Assembly: GCF_006494655.1 (NCBI RefSeq)
Contig: NZ_VHIM01000010.1
Location: forward strand, 1-64,000
Source: Arthrobacter agilis
GTDB lineage: Bacteria > Actinomycetota > Actinomycetes > Actinomycetales > Micrococcaceae
DNA length: 64,000 nucleotides
Direction: 5' to 3'
Part shown: in pieces, positions 1 through 8,616 of the stretch
Numbering within the stretch: the first letter of the stretch is position 1
Layout: each line of letters opens with the position of its first letter
Translations under genes and position numbers: made by a program
The notes under the pieces: generated by a model
What the model was told of the DNA's origin: nothing
The model's database searches: none
Seen by the model: the letters and a program-made list of their open reading frames with translations, nothing else

Positions 1-132
1 ACCAGCGAATCAGCCCGCCGGGCAGCACTACCGGGCTGGCTCCACGAATACAATCACCACAGGCCCCACACCGCCATCGGAGGCAAACCACCCATCACCC
101 GGCTAACCAACCTCCCTGGGCAGTACAACTAG
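1..132 (+). mobile_element. IS481-type transposase, C-terminal end only (truncated by window edge)
   Basis: Frame 1 is open from the first base to a TAG at 130-132 and encodes about 43 residues. They contain a WLHEYNHHRPH segment followed by a TAIGG stretch, which is the typical end of the DDE integrase domain in IS481/IS3-like transposases. The rest of the element lies to the left of the window, so it cannot be judged whether it is intact. No obvious terminal inverted repeat or target duplication could be picked out after the stop without the other end for comparison. Confidence 0.75.
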
Positions 133-162
133 GGCGCCGACACCGGCATCAGCTTCATCCCA

Positions 163-192
163 GGAGGGGTTGGACTCGCGTCCAGCCCCTCC
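163..192. terminator. Strong hairpin, probable terminator behind the IS element
   Basis: Arms 163-175 and 180-192 pair over 13 bp with one G-T wobble around a TCGC loop. The hairpin lies 30 bp after the transposase stop and is followed by TTCGT, with no long T run. It could end transcription leaving the insertion element. Confidence 0.5.
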
Positions 193-420
193 TTCGTGTG
201 CGGGGTCGATCAGGGAACGGGGCATCGACGAATGCAGTCAGCCTTCAGCCGACCGCATGCTCTCCGGACGGCGGCACCGAGAGTAGGCAGCAACCGCTCC
301 GGGGTAGAAGGCTCGATCGCCCTCGGGCGGTCGGTGAAGGATGAGAGGCGGGAAACCGCTGTCGGCGCTGGGTGTGTACGCGTCCGGCTACCGGAGCCCG
401 CGGGACAAGTCACTGGAGGG

Positions 421-620
421 CGTAGAGCCTGCCCTACAGCCCGGCGGATCCGCCCGTGACGCCGTGGACGGGTCCCTGGGACGCGTGGAGCCCGACGCAC
501 AGCCTGGTGGATCCGCCCGTGACGCGATGGACGGGCCCCTGGAGACGCGTGGAGCCCGCCGGACAGCCTGTTGAGCCGACGGTGACGCCGCGGACGGGCT
601 GCTGGAGACGCGTGGAGCCC
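421..620. repeat. Degenerate 63-64 bp tandem repeat, a little over three copies
   Basis: The landmark CGTRGAGCC recurs at 421, 484, 548 and 611, giving periods of 63, 64 and 63 bp. The first two units are the most alike and share the run GGATCCGCCCGTGACG. A plus-strand frame reads the first two units as 21-residue repeats (VEPALQPGGSARDA, then VEPDAQPGGSARDA), but the 64-bp step breaks the frame and there is no convincing start. I therefore treat it as non-coding. Together with 193-420, where nothing else is visible, it fills the gap between the IS remnant and the GntR gene. Confidence 0.7.
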
Positions 621-638
621 TGCCTGGCGGCCTCAGCG

Positions 639-1430
639 TCAGCCGAGCCGCTTGGAGCTGTAGGCCCGGGGCGAGCGGACGCCGGGCCGCTGCAGGGGCA
701 CCCAGAGCTTGTAACGGTCGGCGCGGTAGTAGGACACGGAGTAGTCGATCATCGCCCGTGCCACGTAGGCGTGGCGCTGGATCTTGAGGAGCGGAGCGTT
801 CATCTCGACATTGAGGAGCCGGGCGATCGACGGTGACGCCGCAGTGGCTTCGATGGTGTCCTCGCCCCACTCCATGACGAGCCCGTACTTCTCGCTGAGG
901 ACGCTGTAGAGGGAGGTCGGCGGTGGATCGTCCAAGATGCCGACCACGCGGTGGGCCGGAATGAAGTTCTCGTCGACGCTCATGGGTTCCCCGTCGGCCA
1001 GCAGTTGCCGGCGGAACCGCACCACGGGCTGCCCGATCTCGATCTGCAGCTCGCGCGCCACGAGCGGCGATGCACCCTGTTGCTCGAAGCTGAGCACGCG
1101 GGCGTCCGGGACCATCCCCCGCCGAATCATCTCCTCCGTGTACGAGGTCATCTTCATGTGGAGATCGACCTTCGCGCGGGCGACGAATGTTCCGAGTCCT
1201 ACGACACGCTCGAGGACTTCCTCCGCGACCAGGCAGTCGACGGCCTGGCGGACGGTCATTCGAGCCACACCGAAGTACTCGCCCAGCAGCCGCTCCGACG
1301 GGATGGCGGCTCCGGGTTCTCCGGAGCGCACGATGTAGCTGCGGAGGCTTTCCCTCAACTGCACGTGCTTCGGTACGGTCGAGGTACCGTCCAACGGCTG
1401 CGCATCGAACGGTCTGGGCAGTATCTCCAT
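639..1430 (-). CDS. GntR-family transcriptional regulator with UTRA effector domain (HutC/PhnF type)
   Basis: This 263-residue cytoplasmic DNA-binding regulator has a winged helix at about residues 20-88, with IPSERLLGEYFG and the recognition helix MTVRQAVDCL, followed by a GLGTFVA wing. A UTRA ligand-binding domain follows at about 110-250 (RRQLLADGEPMSVDENFIP, then the SYYRADRYKLWVPLQRP end). UTRA regulators usually sense a small sugar, amino-acid or phosphonate ligand; nothing nearby shows which one. The ATG at 1430 is preceded by a strong purine-rich ribosome site (GAGGGAGGGGAG). The gene stands alone, downstream of a strong hairpin that separates it from the oxidase genes, and its targets are probably elsewhere. 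Confidence 0.85.
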   Translation of the reverse strand: MEILPRPFDAQPLDGTSTVPKHVQLRESLRSYIVRSGEPGAAIPSERLLGEYFGVARMTVRQAVDCLVAEEVLERVVGLGTFVARAKVDLHMKMTSYTEEMIRRGMVPDARVLSFEQQGASPLVARELQIEIGQPVVRFRRQLLADGEPMSVDENFIPAHRVVGILDDPPPTSLYSVLSEKYGLVMEWGEDTIEATAASPSIARLLNVEMNAPLLKIQRHAYVARAMIDYSVSYYRADRYKLWVPLQRPGVRSPRAYSSKRLG

Positions 1431-1483
1431 GTCCCGCTCCCCTCCCTCCTCGGTGCTACCGAATGATGTGCCGGCAACGACAG

Positions 1484-1523
1484 ACAGGAGAGGGAGTCCG
1501 CTTCCGCGAACTCCCTCTCCTGT
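1484..1523 (-). terminator. Perfect 14-bp hairpin, terminator of the ctaC-D-F operon
   Basis: Arms 1484-1497 and 1510-1523 are exactly complementary around a 12-nt loop. The hairpin sits 26 bp past the ctaF stop and before the GntR start. It lacks a long T tail, but the stem is very stable. Confidence 0.7.
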
Positions 1524-1548
1524 TGCTCACGACGACCTCAGCGTGCTC

Positions 1549-1950
1549 TCAGTGCGCGTGGTATCCGCGGCTGTACTCGAAGACCCAGCCCACCAGCGCG
1601 ATGACCGCCAGGCCCATACCGATGTAGAGAATCCAGAAGCCGATGGCGATGCCGAGGAATCCGGTGGCGGCCGACAGCCCGAGAACGAGAGGCCACCAGC
1701 TCCAGGGGCTGAAGTGGCCCTGCTCCCCCGATCCCTCATGGATCTCGGCGTCCAGGCGGTCCTCCGGACGCGCTCCCACTCGCTTGCCGGTGAAGGCGAG
1801 GTAGAAGCCGATCATGCCCGCGAGCCCGCCCACCAGCATGATGCCGAGGAAACCGACCCACTCCGACCACTCGGTGAGCCAGCCGTAGATGAAGGCTACG
1901 GGGATGAAGATCGGGACTCCGTAGAGGAACAGGTTCTTCTCGATTTTCAT
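1549..1950 (-). CDS. ctaF: Cytochrome c oxidase subunit IV, actinobacterial type
   Basis: This small integral membrane protein of 133 residues has four predicted membrane helices at about 8-25, 32-54, 85-104 and 106-125. It begins [15 protein letters not shown] and carries the HFSPWSWWP segment before the third helix, as actinobacterial CtaF does. It is an accessory subunit of the aa3 oxidase, which in this phylum forms a supercomplex with the bc complex. The ATG overlaps the ctaD stop by 4 bp, so it is translationally coupled as the last gene of the oxidase operon. Confidence 0.92.
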   Translation of the reverse strand: MKIEKNLFLYGVPIFIPVAFIYGWLTEWSEWVGFLGIMLVGGLAGMIGFYLAFTGKRVGARPEDRLDAEIHEGSGEQGHFSPWSWWPLVLGLSAATGFLGIAIGFWILYIGMGLAVIALVGWVFEYSRGYHAH

Positions 1951-3674
1951 GCTTTGGCATCCTGTCGATCGGCTGCGCCCATGAATCCTGCGGCGCTGTC
2001 ATCGGGCGTGTGCGTCTGCTGCAGTTCGGGGTGGTGCAGGTCCAGCGCGGGACGCTCCGACCGGATGCGCGGCAGCGAGGTGAAGTTGTGGCGCGGAGGC
2101 GGGCACGAGGTAGCCCACTCCAGGGAAGCTCCGAAGCCCCACGGATCATCCACTTCCACCTTCTTGCCGGTGCGCCATGTGATGTAGACGTTCCAGAAGA
2201 ACGGGATCAGCGACGCGCCGAGGACGAACGAGCCGATGGTGGAGAACTGGTTCATGGCGGTGAAGCCGTCTTCGGGCAGGTAGTCCGCGTAGCGACGCGG
2301 CATGCCCTCGACACCCAGCCAGTGCTGGATGAGGAATGTGGCGTGGAAGCCGAGGAACAGCATCCAGAAGTGGATCTTGCCGAGACGCTCGTTCAGCATC
2401 TTGCCGGTGAACTTGGGCCACCAGAAGTAGAACCCTGCGAACATCGCGAACACCACGGTGCCGAAGACCACGTAGTGGAAGTGCGCCACCACGAAGTAGG
2501 TGTCCGAGACGTGGAAATCGAGCGGAGGCGACGCGAGAATGATTCCTGTGAGACCACCGAAGAGGAAAGTTACGAGGAACCCGAGGCTCCAGAGCATCGG
2601 CGTCTCGAAGGTCAGGGAGCCGCGCCAGAGAGTGCCGATCCAGTTGAAGAATTTCACGCCGGTCGGTACTGCGATCAGCATCGTCATGAAGGCGAAGAAC
2701 GGCAGGAGCACCGCTCCGGTCACGTACATGTGGTGTGCCCAGACCGTGACGGAGAGAGCCGCGATAGAGATCGTCGCGTAGACCAGGCCCTTGTAGCCGA
2801 AGATCGGCTTGCGGGCGAAGACCGGGAAGATCTCCGAGACGATGCCGAAGAACGGCAGGGCGATGATGTAGACCTCGGGGTGGCCGAAGAACCAGAACAG
2901 GTGCTGCCAGAGGATGGCGCCGCCGGCTTCGGGGTCGAAGATGTGTGCTCCGAAACGGCGGTCCGCGCCGAGGGCGAAGAGCGCTGCTGCGAGGGGCGGG
3001 AAGGCCATGAGGACGAGGATCGCGGTGATGAGCACGTTCCAGGTGAAGATCGGCATGCGCCACATCGTCATGCCGGGGGCCCGCATGCAGATGACCGTCG
3101 TGATGAAGTTGACGGCACCGAGGATGGTACCGAAGCCGGACAGCGCCAGGCCGAAGACCCAGAGATCGCCACCGACACCCGGCGAGAACGTGGTGCTGGA
3201 CAGCGGCGCGTAGGCGAACCAGCCGAAGGACGCAGCACCCTGGGGGGTGATGAAGCCGGACACCGCGATGGTGCTGCCGAAGAGGAAGAACCAGAAGGCG
3301 AGGGCATTCAGCCGCGGGAAGGCGACGTCGGGTGCACCGATCTGGAGGGGCATGATCACATTCGCGAATCCTGCGAACAGCGGCGTCGCGAACATCAGGA
3401 GCATCACAGTGCCGTGCATGGTGAAGAGCTGGTTGTACTGCTCCTTGGTCTGCAGGATCTGCATCCCCGGCTCGAAGAGCTCGGCACGGATGATCAGCGC
3501 CATCACACCGGCGAAGCAGAAGAAGACGAAGGAGGCGATCAGGTACATGTACCCGATCGTCTTGTGGTCCGTGGAGGTGATCCAGTTGACGACGATGCGC
3601 CCCTTGGACCTCGGAACAACACGCGGGGCGGCAACGGTGCCGGCTTCCTCAAGGGTGTATTCGAAGGTGGACAT
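1947..3674 (-). CDS. ctaD: Cytochrome c oxidase subunit I
   Basis: This is the catalytic subunit of the aa3-type terminal oxidase (575 residues, twelve membrane helices expected). It reduces oxygen to water and pumps protons in the cytoplasmic membrane. Diagnostic motifs are [11 protein letters not shown] (a haem a ligand), [14 protein letters not shown] (CuB histidine and the cross-linked tyrosine), WAHHMYV (two CuB histidines) and [10 protein letters not shown] (haem a3 and haem a ligands). Length and motifs are normal for the haem-copper oxidase A family. It overlaps ctaC upstream and ctaF downstream by a few bases, so the three genes form one operon read from the right. Confidence 0.98.
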   Translation of the reverse strand: MSTFEYTLEEAGTVAAPRVVPRSKGRIVVNWITSTDHKTIGYMYLIASFVFFCFAGVMALIIRAELFEPGMQILQTKEQYNQLFTMHGTVMLLMFATPLFAGFANVIMPLQIGAPDVAFPRLNALAFWFFLFGSTIAVSGFITPQGAASFGWFAYAPLSSTTFSPGVGGDLWVFGLALSGFGTILGAVNFITTVICMRAPGMTMWRMPIFTWNVLITAILVLMAFPPLAAALFALGADRRFGAHIFDPEAGGAILWQHLFWFFGHPEVYIIALPFFGIVSEIFPVFARKPIFGYKGLVYATISIAALSVTVWAHHMYVTGAVLLPFFAFMTMLIAVPTGVKFFNWIGTLWRGSLTFETPMLWSLGFLVTFLFGGLTGIILASPPLDFHVSDTYFVVAHFHYVVFGTVVFAMFAGFYFWWPKFTGKMLNERLGKIHFWMLFLGFHATFLIQHWLGVEGMPRRYADYLPEDGFTAMNQFSTIGSFVLGASLIPFFWNVYITWRTGKKVEVDDPWGFGASLEWATSCPPPRHNFTSLPRIRSERPALDLHHPELQQTHTPDDSAAGFMGAADRQDAKA

Positions 3675-4546
3675 CAGCTGCTGCTCCTGGCTGGGTCGGT
3701 ATCGGGGTCATCCTCCGGGTAGGAGTCGCGGTCGTACTCGTCACCGAGCTGCCCGTCCTCCAGTTGCGCCATCTGCGCGTCGAACTCCTCCTGCGAGACC
3801 ACGGCGACATTGAAGAGCATCTCCGAGTGGTACTGACCGCACAGCTCCGCGCACTTGCCGGCGAACACACCCTCCTTGGTGGGAGTGAGGTTGATGTAGT
3901 TGGTGCGCCCCGGGTAGAGGTCGCGCTTCTGGAGGAAGGCGGGGACGAAGAAGGAGTGCTGGACGTCGCGGGCGTTGAGCTGGAGCTCGACGCTCCTGTT
4001 GACCGGCAGGTACAGCGTCGGGAGGTTCTCCGGAACACCTTCCTCACCGTTCAGATTCGCCTGGACACCCGTCGAGTACTTGTCTTCCTTGACGTAGTTG
4101 AAGTCCCATGACCACTGCTTGCCGCGCACATCCACGATCACATCGGGGTCGTCCACCCGGGCGTCGATCGTCGCGATGTCGCGTTCCGTGAAGTAGAAGA
4201 ACACAAGGACCATGAACAGCGGGATCGTCAGGTAGAAGATCTCGAGTGGCAGGTTGTAGCTCAGCTGCCGGGGGTAGCCGGTGTCGTTCTTGCGGCGACG
4301 GTAGGCCACCATGCACCAGATGATGAGTCCCCACGTGATGATGCCGACCGCGAGGGCCGCGATCCACGAGTTGACCCAGAGATCGGTGATGATCCCCGTG
4401 TGGTTGGTATTGTCCCGGTCAGCCGGAAGCCAGCCCTTTTGGGCTTCAGCCGAACAGCCGGTCAGTAGGAGGGCGCCGGCCAGCGAGATGCTGGAGATCT
4501 TCGCGATCCTGACGCGCTTGCTACCGGTTCGGTCCTGCGAACTCAC
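3674..4546 (-). CDS. ctaC: Cytochrome c oxidase subunit II (lipoprotein, CuA)
   Basis: CtaC accepts electrons from cytochrome c or the bc1 supercomplex through its CuA centre and passes them to CtaD. I chose the GTG at 4546 (290 residues) because AGGAAGG sits 7 nt before it; an upstream in-frame start at 4606 has no comparable site. The N-terminus has a lipobox (LLLTGCS), so the mature protein should be lipid-anchored. Two membrane helices follow, then a cupredoxin domain ending in the CuA motif [12 protein letters not shown] (C-x3-C-x3-H-x2-M). The acidic tail after about residue 255 is low complexity. Its stop overlaps the ctaD start. Confidence 0.95.
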   Translation of the reverse strand: MSSQDRTGSKRVRIAKISSISLAGALLLTGCSAEAQKGWLPADRDNTNHTGIITDLWVNSWIAALAVGIITWGLIIWCMVAYRRRKNDTGYPRQLSYNLPLEIFYLTIPLFMVLVFFYFTERDIATIDARVDDPDVIVDVRGKQWSWDFNYVKEDKYSTGVQANLNGEEGVPENLPTLYLPVNRSVELQLNARDVQHSFFVPAFLQKRDLYPGRTNYINLTPTKEGVFAGKCAELCGQYHSEMLFNVAVVSQEEFDAQMAQLEDGQLGDEYDRDSYPEDDPDTDPARSSS

Positions 4547-4668
4547 AGACGGACCTTCCTTTTCTACGTGCGTTGCCACCCGCCGATGAAGCCGCCCGGG
4601 GTGCACATCCAGTTTTACTACTCACTGTAGAGCTTACCTGTAACACCGACGATCTGGTGACATGCAAG

Positions 4669-4706
4669 AGGCCCGGAACACACGTCCAGCGTGCCGCTCC
4701 GGGCCT
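4669..4706 (-). terminator. Hairpin downstream of erpA
   Basis: AGGCCCGGA at 4669-4677 pairs perfectly with TCCGGGCCT at 4698-4706, and an inner CACG/CGTG pair extends the stem. The position between the erpA stop and the ctaC promoter region suits a terminator for erpA. Confidence 0.6.
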
Positions 4707-4738
4707 CGCACCCCGTGGTAGGGGCGCCTCTTTCGTCC

Positions 4739-5119
4739 CTAGTGGAACGAGTCGCCGCAGGCGCAGGAGCCGCCCGCATTCGGGTTGTCGATGGTGAAAC
4801 CCTGCTTGGAGATGGTGTCCTCGAAGTCGATCGAGGCGCCCGAGAGGTACGGGACGCTCATCTTGTCCACGATGACCTCGACGCCGTCGAAGTCGCGGAC
4901 CGCATCACCGTCGAGCACCCGCTCGTCGAAGTACAGCTGGTAGATCAGTCCGGAACATCCGCCGGGCTGCACGGCCACGCGCAGTCGCAGATCGGTGCGT
5001 CCCTCCTGCTCCAGGAGGCTGCGTACCTTGCCTGCCGCGACGTCCGATAGGTCGACCTCGTGCACAGGGAGCTCCGTGGACTCCTGCAGGGATCCTGTCT
5101 CGGTGGTCGATGTGCTCAT
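4739..5119 (-). CDS. erpA: HesB/IscA-family iron-sulfur cluster insertion protein
   Basis: This A-type carrier of 126 residues delivers Fe-S clusters to apoproteins. The three conserved cysteines are present: PGGCSGLIY in the middle and SCACGDSF at the C-terminus (C-x-C). The fold segment LRLRVAVQPGGCSG is typical. The first 20 or so residues form a variable extension. The ATG at 5119 is preceded by AGGAGAAG at good spacing. It is monocistronic between two hairpin- or promoter-bearing gaps. In actinobacteria it commonly lies beside the oxidase genes; the exact target proteins cannot be read from sequence. Confidence 0.93.
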   Translation of the reverse strand: MSTSTTETGSLQESTELPVHEVDLSDVAAGKVRSLLEQEGRTDLRLRVAVQPGGCSGLIYQLYFDERVLDGDAVRDFDGVEVIVDKMSVPYLSGASIDFEDTISKQGFTIDNPNAGGSCACGDSFH

Positions 5120-5315
5120 AGTTCTTCTCCTAGCTCGGACTCCACGCTCGGTGTGTCCGCTCGCATTGCTGTCCGCGGTGTCGCGCGCACGGCTTCATTC
5201 CATGGTACGCCGGGCCCGCTCCTGTCATAACGGATGGAGGAGAGGAAACATTTCCACGGGCGCGCTCCCCCGCGCTCCCCAGCGCTACCTGCCGACCGCC
5301 GGGATGCGAGACCGG

Positions 5316-6740
5316 TCAGGACGCCTCCAGTCCGCCCTCGTTGATCCGGGCGAGGAGGATCGCCTCGGCCAGGACGGCCTTGCGGAACTCGTCGAGGTGC
5401 AGCGATTCGTTGGCGCTGTGCGCCCTCGAGTCCGGATCCTCGACGCCGGTGATCAGAATCTGCGCCGACGGGAACAGTTCCGTGAGGTCCGCGATGAACG
5501 GGATGGAGCCTCCCATGCCGGCTTCGACGGCCGCCACGCCCCACGCCTCCTGGAGAGCTTCGAGGGCCAGCCGCGACGCGGGCTCCGAGGTGTCCGTGAG
5601 GAACGGGCTGCCGGTCTCACCGGGCGTGAACGTCACCGTCGCACCGAACGGCGCATGCCGCTCGACGTGCGCACGGACGGCGTCCATGGCAGCGCCGGGG
5701 TCCTGTCCCGGGGCCAGACGGAGACTGAACTTGGCGCGGGCCCTCGGGAGCAGGGTGTTCGAGGACAGGGCGACGCTCGGGATGTCCATGCCGATGATGG
5801 ACAGCGCGGGCTTGTGCCACAGGCGGGAGGCCAGGGAACCGGTGCCGGCCAGCTGCACACCGTCGAGCACCGACGCGTCCGAGCGGTAGTCCTGTTCGTC
5901 GTACTCGACCGTCGCGTTGTCGCCGCCGACGAGACCGTCGATCGCGACGTCACCCGCGTCGTCGTGCAGGGTGGCGATGAGGCGAGCCAGCAGGGTGGGT
6001 GCGTCGAGCACCGGGCCGCCGAACATGCCCGAGTGCACGGCGTGATCCAGGACCTGCACCTCGATGGTGCCGTCCACGAGGCCGCGCAAGCTCGTGGTGA
6101 GCGCCGGAACACCGACCTTCCAGTTGCTGGAGTCCGCCACGACGATTACGTCAGCAGCAAGGTCGTCGCGATAGGTCTCGAGGAAGGAGCGGAAGGTCGG
6201 CGATCCGGCCTCCTCCTCGCCCTCGATGAACAGGGTCACGCCGACTCCGAACGATTCGCCGAGGACCTCGGTCAGGGCGCCGACGGCACCGATGTGCGCC
6301 ATGATGCCCGCCTTGTCGTCAGCGGCGCCACGCCCGTACAACCTGCCGTTGCGTTCCGTGGCCACGAAGGGCTCGGAATCCCACAGGTCGGGGTCTCCGG
6401 GCGGCTGGACGTCGTGGTGCGCGTACAGGAGCACGGTCGGCTTGCCCTCGGCGGCCGGGCGGCGGGCGACGACGGCGGGGCCTCCGGGCGTCCCGTCGTT
6501 GTCGACCCGGAGGATCCGGACGTCGTCGAGGCCTGTCTCCCGGATCAGGGTCGCGACGGCCTCGGCGCTGCGGTCCAGCTCGTGCGCATCGAAGGCGTCC
6601 CAGGCGATACCGGGGATGGCGACGAGCTCGGACAGGTGCTCGACGATGCGGGGGAAGGCAGTATCCACGGATGCCCGCAGGCCGTCGCTGGTGGAAGAGT
6701 GCTCGGTCCGGTCATGGGAAGGAGGGGTGATCGACGTCAT
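5316..6740 (-). CDS. M20-family metallopeptidase (dipeptidase-type)
   Basis: This predicted cytoplasmic dinuclear-zinc peptidase has 474 residues. Metal and catalytic motifs of the M20A/CNDP-like group are visible: LLYAHHDVQPPGDPDLW (metal His and catalytic Asp region), GRGAADDKAGIMAHI (bridging Asp) and FIEGEEEAGSP (general base Glu and metal Glu). The dimerisation lid occupies roughly residues 210-370. Substrate is probably a dipeptide or N-acyl amino acid. The start at 6740 lies exactly 6 nt after a TAGGGT -10 element, so its mRNA is probably leaderless. It diverges from the DUF3043 gene. Confidence 0.92.
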   Translation of the reverse strand: MTSITPPSHDRTEHSSTSDGLRASVDTAFPRIVEHLSELVAIPGIAWDAFDAHELDRSAEAVATLIRETGLDDVRILRVDNDGTPGGPAVVARRPAAEGKPTVLLYAHHDVQPPGDPDLWDSEPFVATERNGRLYGRGAADDKAGIMAHIGAVGALTEVLGESFGVGVTLFIEGEEEAGSPTFRSFLETYRDDLAADVIVVADSSNWKVGVPALTTSLRGLVDGTIEVQVLDHAVHSGMFGGPVLDAPTLLARLIATLHDDAGDVAIDGLVGGDNATVEYDEQDYRSDASVLDGVQLAGTGSLASRLWHKPALSIIGMDIPSVALSSNTLLPRARAKFSLRLAPGQDPGAAMDAVRAHVERHAPFGATVTFTPGETGSPFLTDTSEPASRLALEALQEAWGVAAVEAGMGGSIPFIADLTELFPSAQILITGVEDPDSRAHSANESLHLDEFRKAVLAEAILLARINEGGLEAS

Positions 6741-6746
6741 GCCAGA

Positions 6747-6752
6747 ACCCTA
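6747..6752 (-). promoter_or_regulatory. -10 element TAGGGT of the M20 peptidase gene
   Basis: TAGGGT on the minus strand is followed by six bases and then the ATG, which places the transcript start on the start codon. No good -35 hexamer is evident. Confidence 0.6.
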
Positions 6753-6815
6753 CACACGGCGTCCGGGCGCACGGGCCCGAGGTGGCCGGCGGGCCGATTC
6801 CTCGGGCGAAGCCGG

Positions 6816-6821
6816 TATCCT
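6816..6821 (+). promoter_or_regulatory. -10 element TATCCT of the DUF3043 gene
   Basis: TATCCT, then six bases, then GTG at 6828. It is divergent from the element at 6747, and the two start codons are only 87 bp apart. Confidence 0.6.
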
Positions 6822-6827
6822 GTGGGT

Positions 6828-7418
6828 GTGTTCGGACGAAATAAAGCAGCCACCCCCGCCCAGGAAGTCGTCGATGACGCTTCACCGACCCCCGAGGCCC
6901 TGCGCGCGCAGGGGAAGGGTGTGCCCACTCCCAAGCGGAGCGTCCAGGAGGCAGCCCGCAAGCGACCGCTCGTTCCGAATGACCGGAAGGCCGCACGTGA
7001 GCAGAGCCGTTCGACGGTCCGCGACGAGCGGGCGCGCATGCGCCAGGCGCTCGACACCGACGACGAGCGCTATCTCCCCCTGCGCGACAAGGGACCGAAC
7101 CGCCGGTACATCCGTCAGTTCGTCGACGCGCGCATCAATATCGGAGAGTTCCTCATGATCGCGGCCCTGGTGTTCGTGGTCCTCAGTTTCTTCCAGTCTC
7201 TCGCGGTGCAGAGCGCCGTCCTGATGGCCTTCTGGATACTCATCGTGGCGGTGATCGTCGACTGCGTCCTGCTGCGACGCATGCTGAAGAAGAGGTTGAC
7301 GGAGAAGTTCGGAGCACCGAACCAGGGGGACCTCTGGTACGGCGTCACGCGTGCCCTGCAGTTGCGGCGGCTGCGCCTGCCGAAGCCCCAGGTGCGCCGG
7401 GGCCAGTACCCGGCCTGA
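6828..7418 (+). CDS. DUF3043 membrane protein
   Basis: This actinobacterial protein of unknown function has 196 residues from a GTG that follows a TATCCT -10 by 6 nt. The same frame is open far upstream, but that part is antisense to the peptidase gene and not coding. The N-terminal half is charged and soluble (FGRNKAATP, a PTPKRSVQEAARKRPLVP segment and many Arg/Lys). Two membrane helices follow at about 110-128 and 132-150 (IGEFLMIAALVFVVLSFF, then MAFWILIVAVIVDCVLL), then a basic C-terminal tail. Topology suggests both ends are cytoplasmic. It converges on pyrD with a 26-bp gap. Confidence 0.85.
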   Translation: MFGRNKAATPAQEVVDDASPTPEALRAQGKGVPTPKRSVQEAARKRPLVPNDRKAAREQSRSTVRDERARMRQALDTDDERYLPLRDKGPNRRYIRQFVDARINIGEFLMIAALVFVVLSFFQSLAVQSAVLMAFWILIVAVIVDCVLLRRMLKKRLTEKFGAPNQGDLWYGVTRALQLRRLRLPKPQVRRGQYPA

Positions 7419-7444
7419 CCCGGAGCCCCTGTCGCTGACGGGCC

Positions 7445-8527
7445 TCAGGCCGCAGCGGTCCGCTGCGCCCGCAGCAGGCCCCTGTTGATCCGGCGGGACC
7501 AGAACGGCCCTTCGTAGAGGAAGGCCGTGTAGCCCTGCACGAGGGTGGCGCCGGCGTCGAGCCGCTCGAGGACGTCGTCGGGGGTCTCGACTCCCCCGAC
7601 GGCGATGATCGCCAGCTCGTCGCCCACGGCGGCCCGGAGCCGCTTCACGACCTCGAGTGATCGGGCCTTCAGCGGCGCTCCGCTTAACCCGCCGACACCC
7701 TTGGCCATCACGTCTGAGGGATCCGTGCGGAGATTCTGCCGCGTGATGGTCGTGTTCGTCGCCACGATGCCGTCGAGGCCGAGATCGAGGGCGAGAGCCC
7801 CGACGTCGTCGATGTCCTGATCCATCAGATCCGGTGCGATCTTGACCAGCAGGGGGACGTGCCGTCCTGCTGCGGCGTCGGCGGTCCGACGCACGGCCTC
7901 GAGCAGCGGTCGCAGCGACTCGACGCTCTGCAGCAGCCGGAGGCCCGGCGTGTTCGGCGAGGAGACGTTCACCACGAGATAGTCGGCCGTCGGGGCCAGC
8001 CGCTCCGCGCTCACGAGATAGTCGCCGATGGCATCCGTCAGGTCGACCTTCTTCGTCTTCCCGATGTTCACCCCCACGACGGGGCGTCCTCGGGATCCGT
8101 AGCGCTTGGCGAGCCCGAGCCGGGCGGATTCCAGGCGCGGAGCGACGGCGGCAGCGCCGTCGTTGTTGAAGCCCATGCGGTTGATCACGGCCCGGTCCTC
8201 GACCAGGCGGAAGAGTCGCGGTCTCGGGTTGCCCGGCTGCGCCTGCCCCGTGACGGTCCCGATCTCCACGTGCCCGAACCCGAGGGCGGTGAGGGCGAGG
8301 ACTCCCGTGCCTGCCTTGTCGAAGCCGGCGGCGAGACCGAACGGCGACGGGAAGTCCACGCCGAATGCCGAGGTGGCCAGCGCCGGGTGGGGAGCGCAGA
8401 AGCGGCGGAGCGCCCAGCCCACGGGCGTTCGGTCCGCGGCGCGGATCAGGGCGAACCCGATCCGGTGGGCCCGTTCGGCGTCCATCCCGGAGAAGACGAT
8501 CCGGAAGAAGGTCGGGTAGATGCGCAT
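7445..8527 (-). CDS. pyrD: Dihydroorotate dehydrogenase (quinone), class 2
   Basis: PyrD oxidises dihydroorotate to orotate with FMN and passes electrons to the quinone pool, the fourth step of UMP synthesis. I chose the ATG at 8527 (360 residues), where the protein begins [15 protein letters not shown], the amphipathic membrane-binding helix of class 2 enzymes. The frame further upstream is antisense to the next gene. Motifs seen: [32 protein letters not shown] with the catalytic serine, LVKIAPDL, and [11 protein letters not shown] before the FMN-phosphate site IIAVGGV. It is detached from the pyr operon at 55192-64000. A weak GATTCT -10 lies 6 nt before the start. Confidence 0.96.
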   Translation of the reverse strand: MRIYPTFFRIVFSGMDAERAHRIGFALIRAADRTPVGWALRRFCAPHPALATSAFGVDFPSPFGLAAGFDKAGTGVLALTALGFGHVEIGTVTGQAQPGNPRPRLFRLVEDRAVINRMGFNNDGAAAVAPRLESARLGLAKRYGSRGRPVVGVNIGKTKKVDLTDAIGDYLVSAERLAPTADYLVVNVSSPNTPGLRLLQSVESLRPLLEAVRRTADAAAGRHVPLLVKIAPDLMDQDIDDVGALALDLGLDGIVATNTTITRQNLRTDPSDVMAKGVGGLSGAPLKARSLEVVKRLRAAVGDELAIIAVGGVETPDDVLERLDAGATLVQGYTAFLYEGPFWSRRINRGLLRAQRTAAA

Positions 8528-8604
8528 GGTCCAAGAATCCCACGGGCCCGCGACCCGGACCAATTCCCGACGGCGGTCGTCTCCGCGGGAGCGCAGGACG
8601 GCGA

Positions 8605-8610
8605 TAGGGT
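8605..8610 (+). promoter_or_regulatory. -10 element TAGGGT of the alpha/beta hydrolase gene
   Basis: TAGGGT followed by six bases and the ATG at 8617. It lies back to back with the pyrD start at 8527. Confidence 0.6.
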
Positions 8611-8616
8611 CGTGGC

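Noticed and set aside
388-870. Minus-strand ORF running through the 63-bp repeats into the end of the GntR gene
   Set aside because: It overlaps the GntR gene in another frame and its repeats follow from the DNA repeat; no start or domain supports it.
2010-3722. 570-codon plus-strand ORF opposite ctaD
   Set aside because: High-GC mirror frame of a certain gene. It is Glu/Asp/Arg-rich without domains.
4995-6827. Long plus-strand open frame leading into the DUF3043 gene
   Set aside because: It is antisense to the M20 peptidase and erpA, has Arg/Gly-rich shadow composition, and the real start is fixed by the promoter and GTG at 6828.
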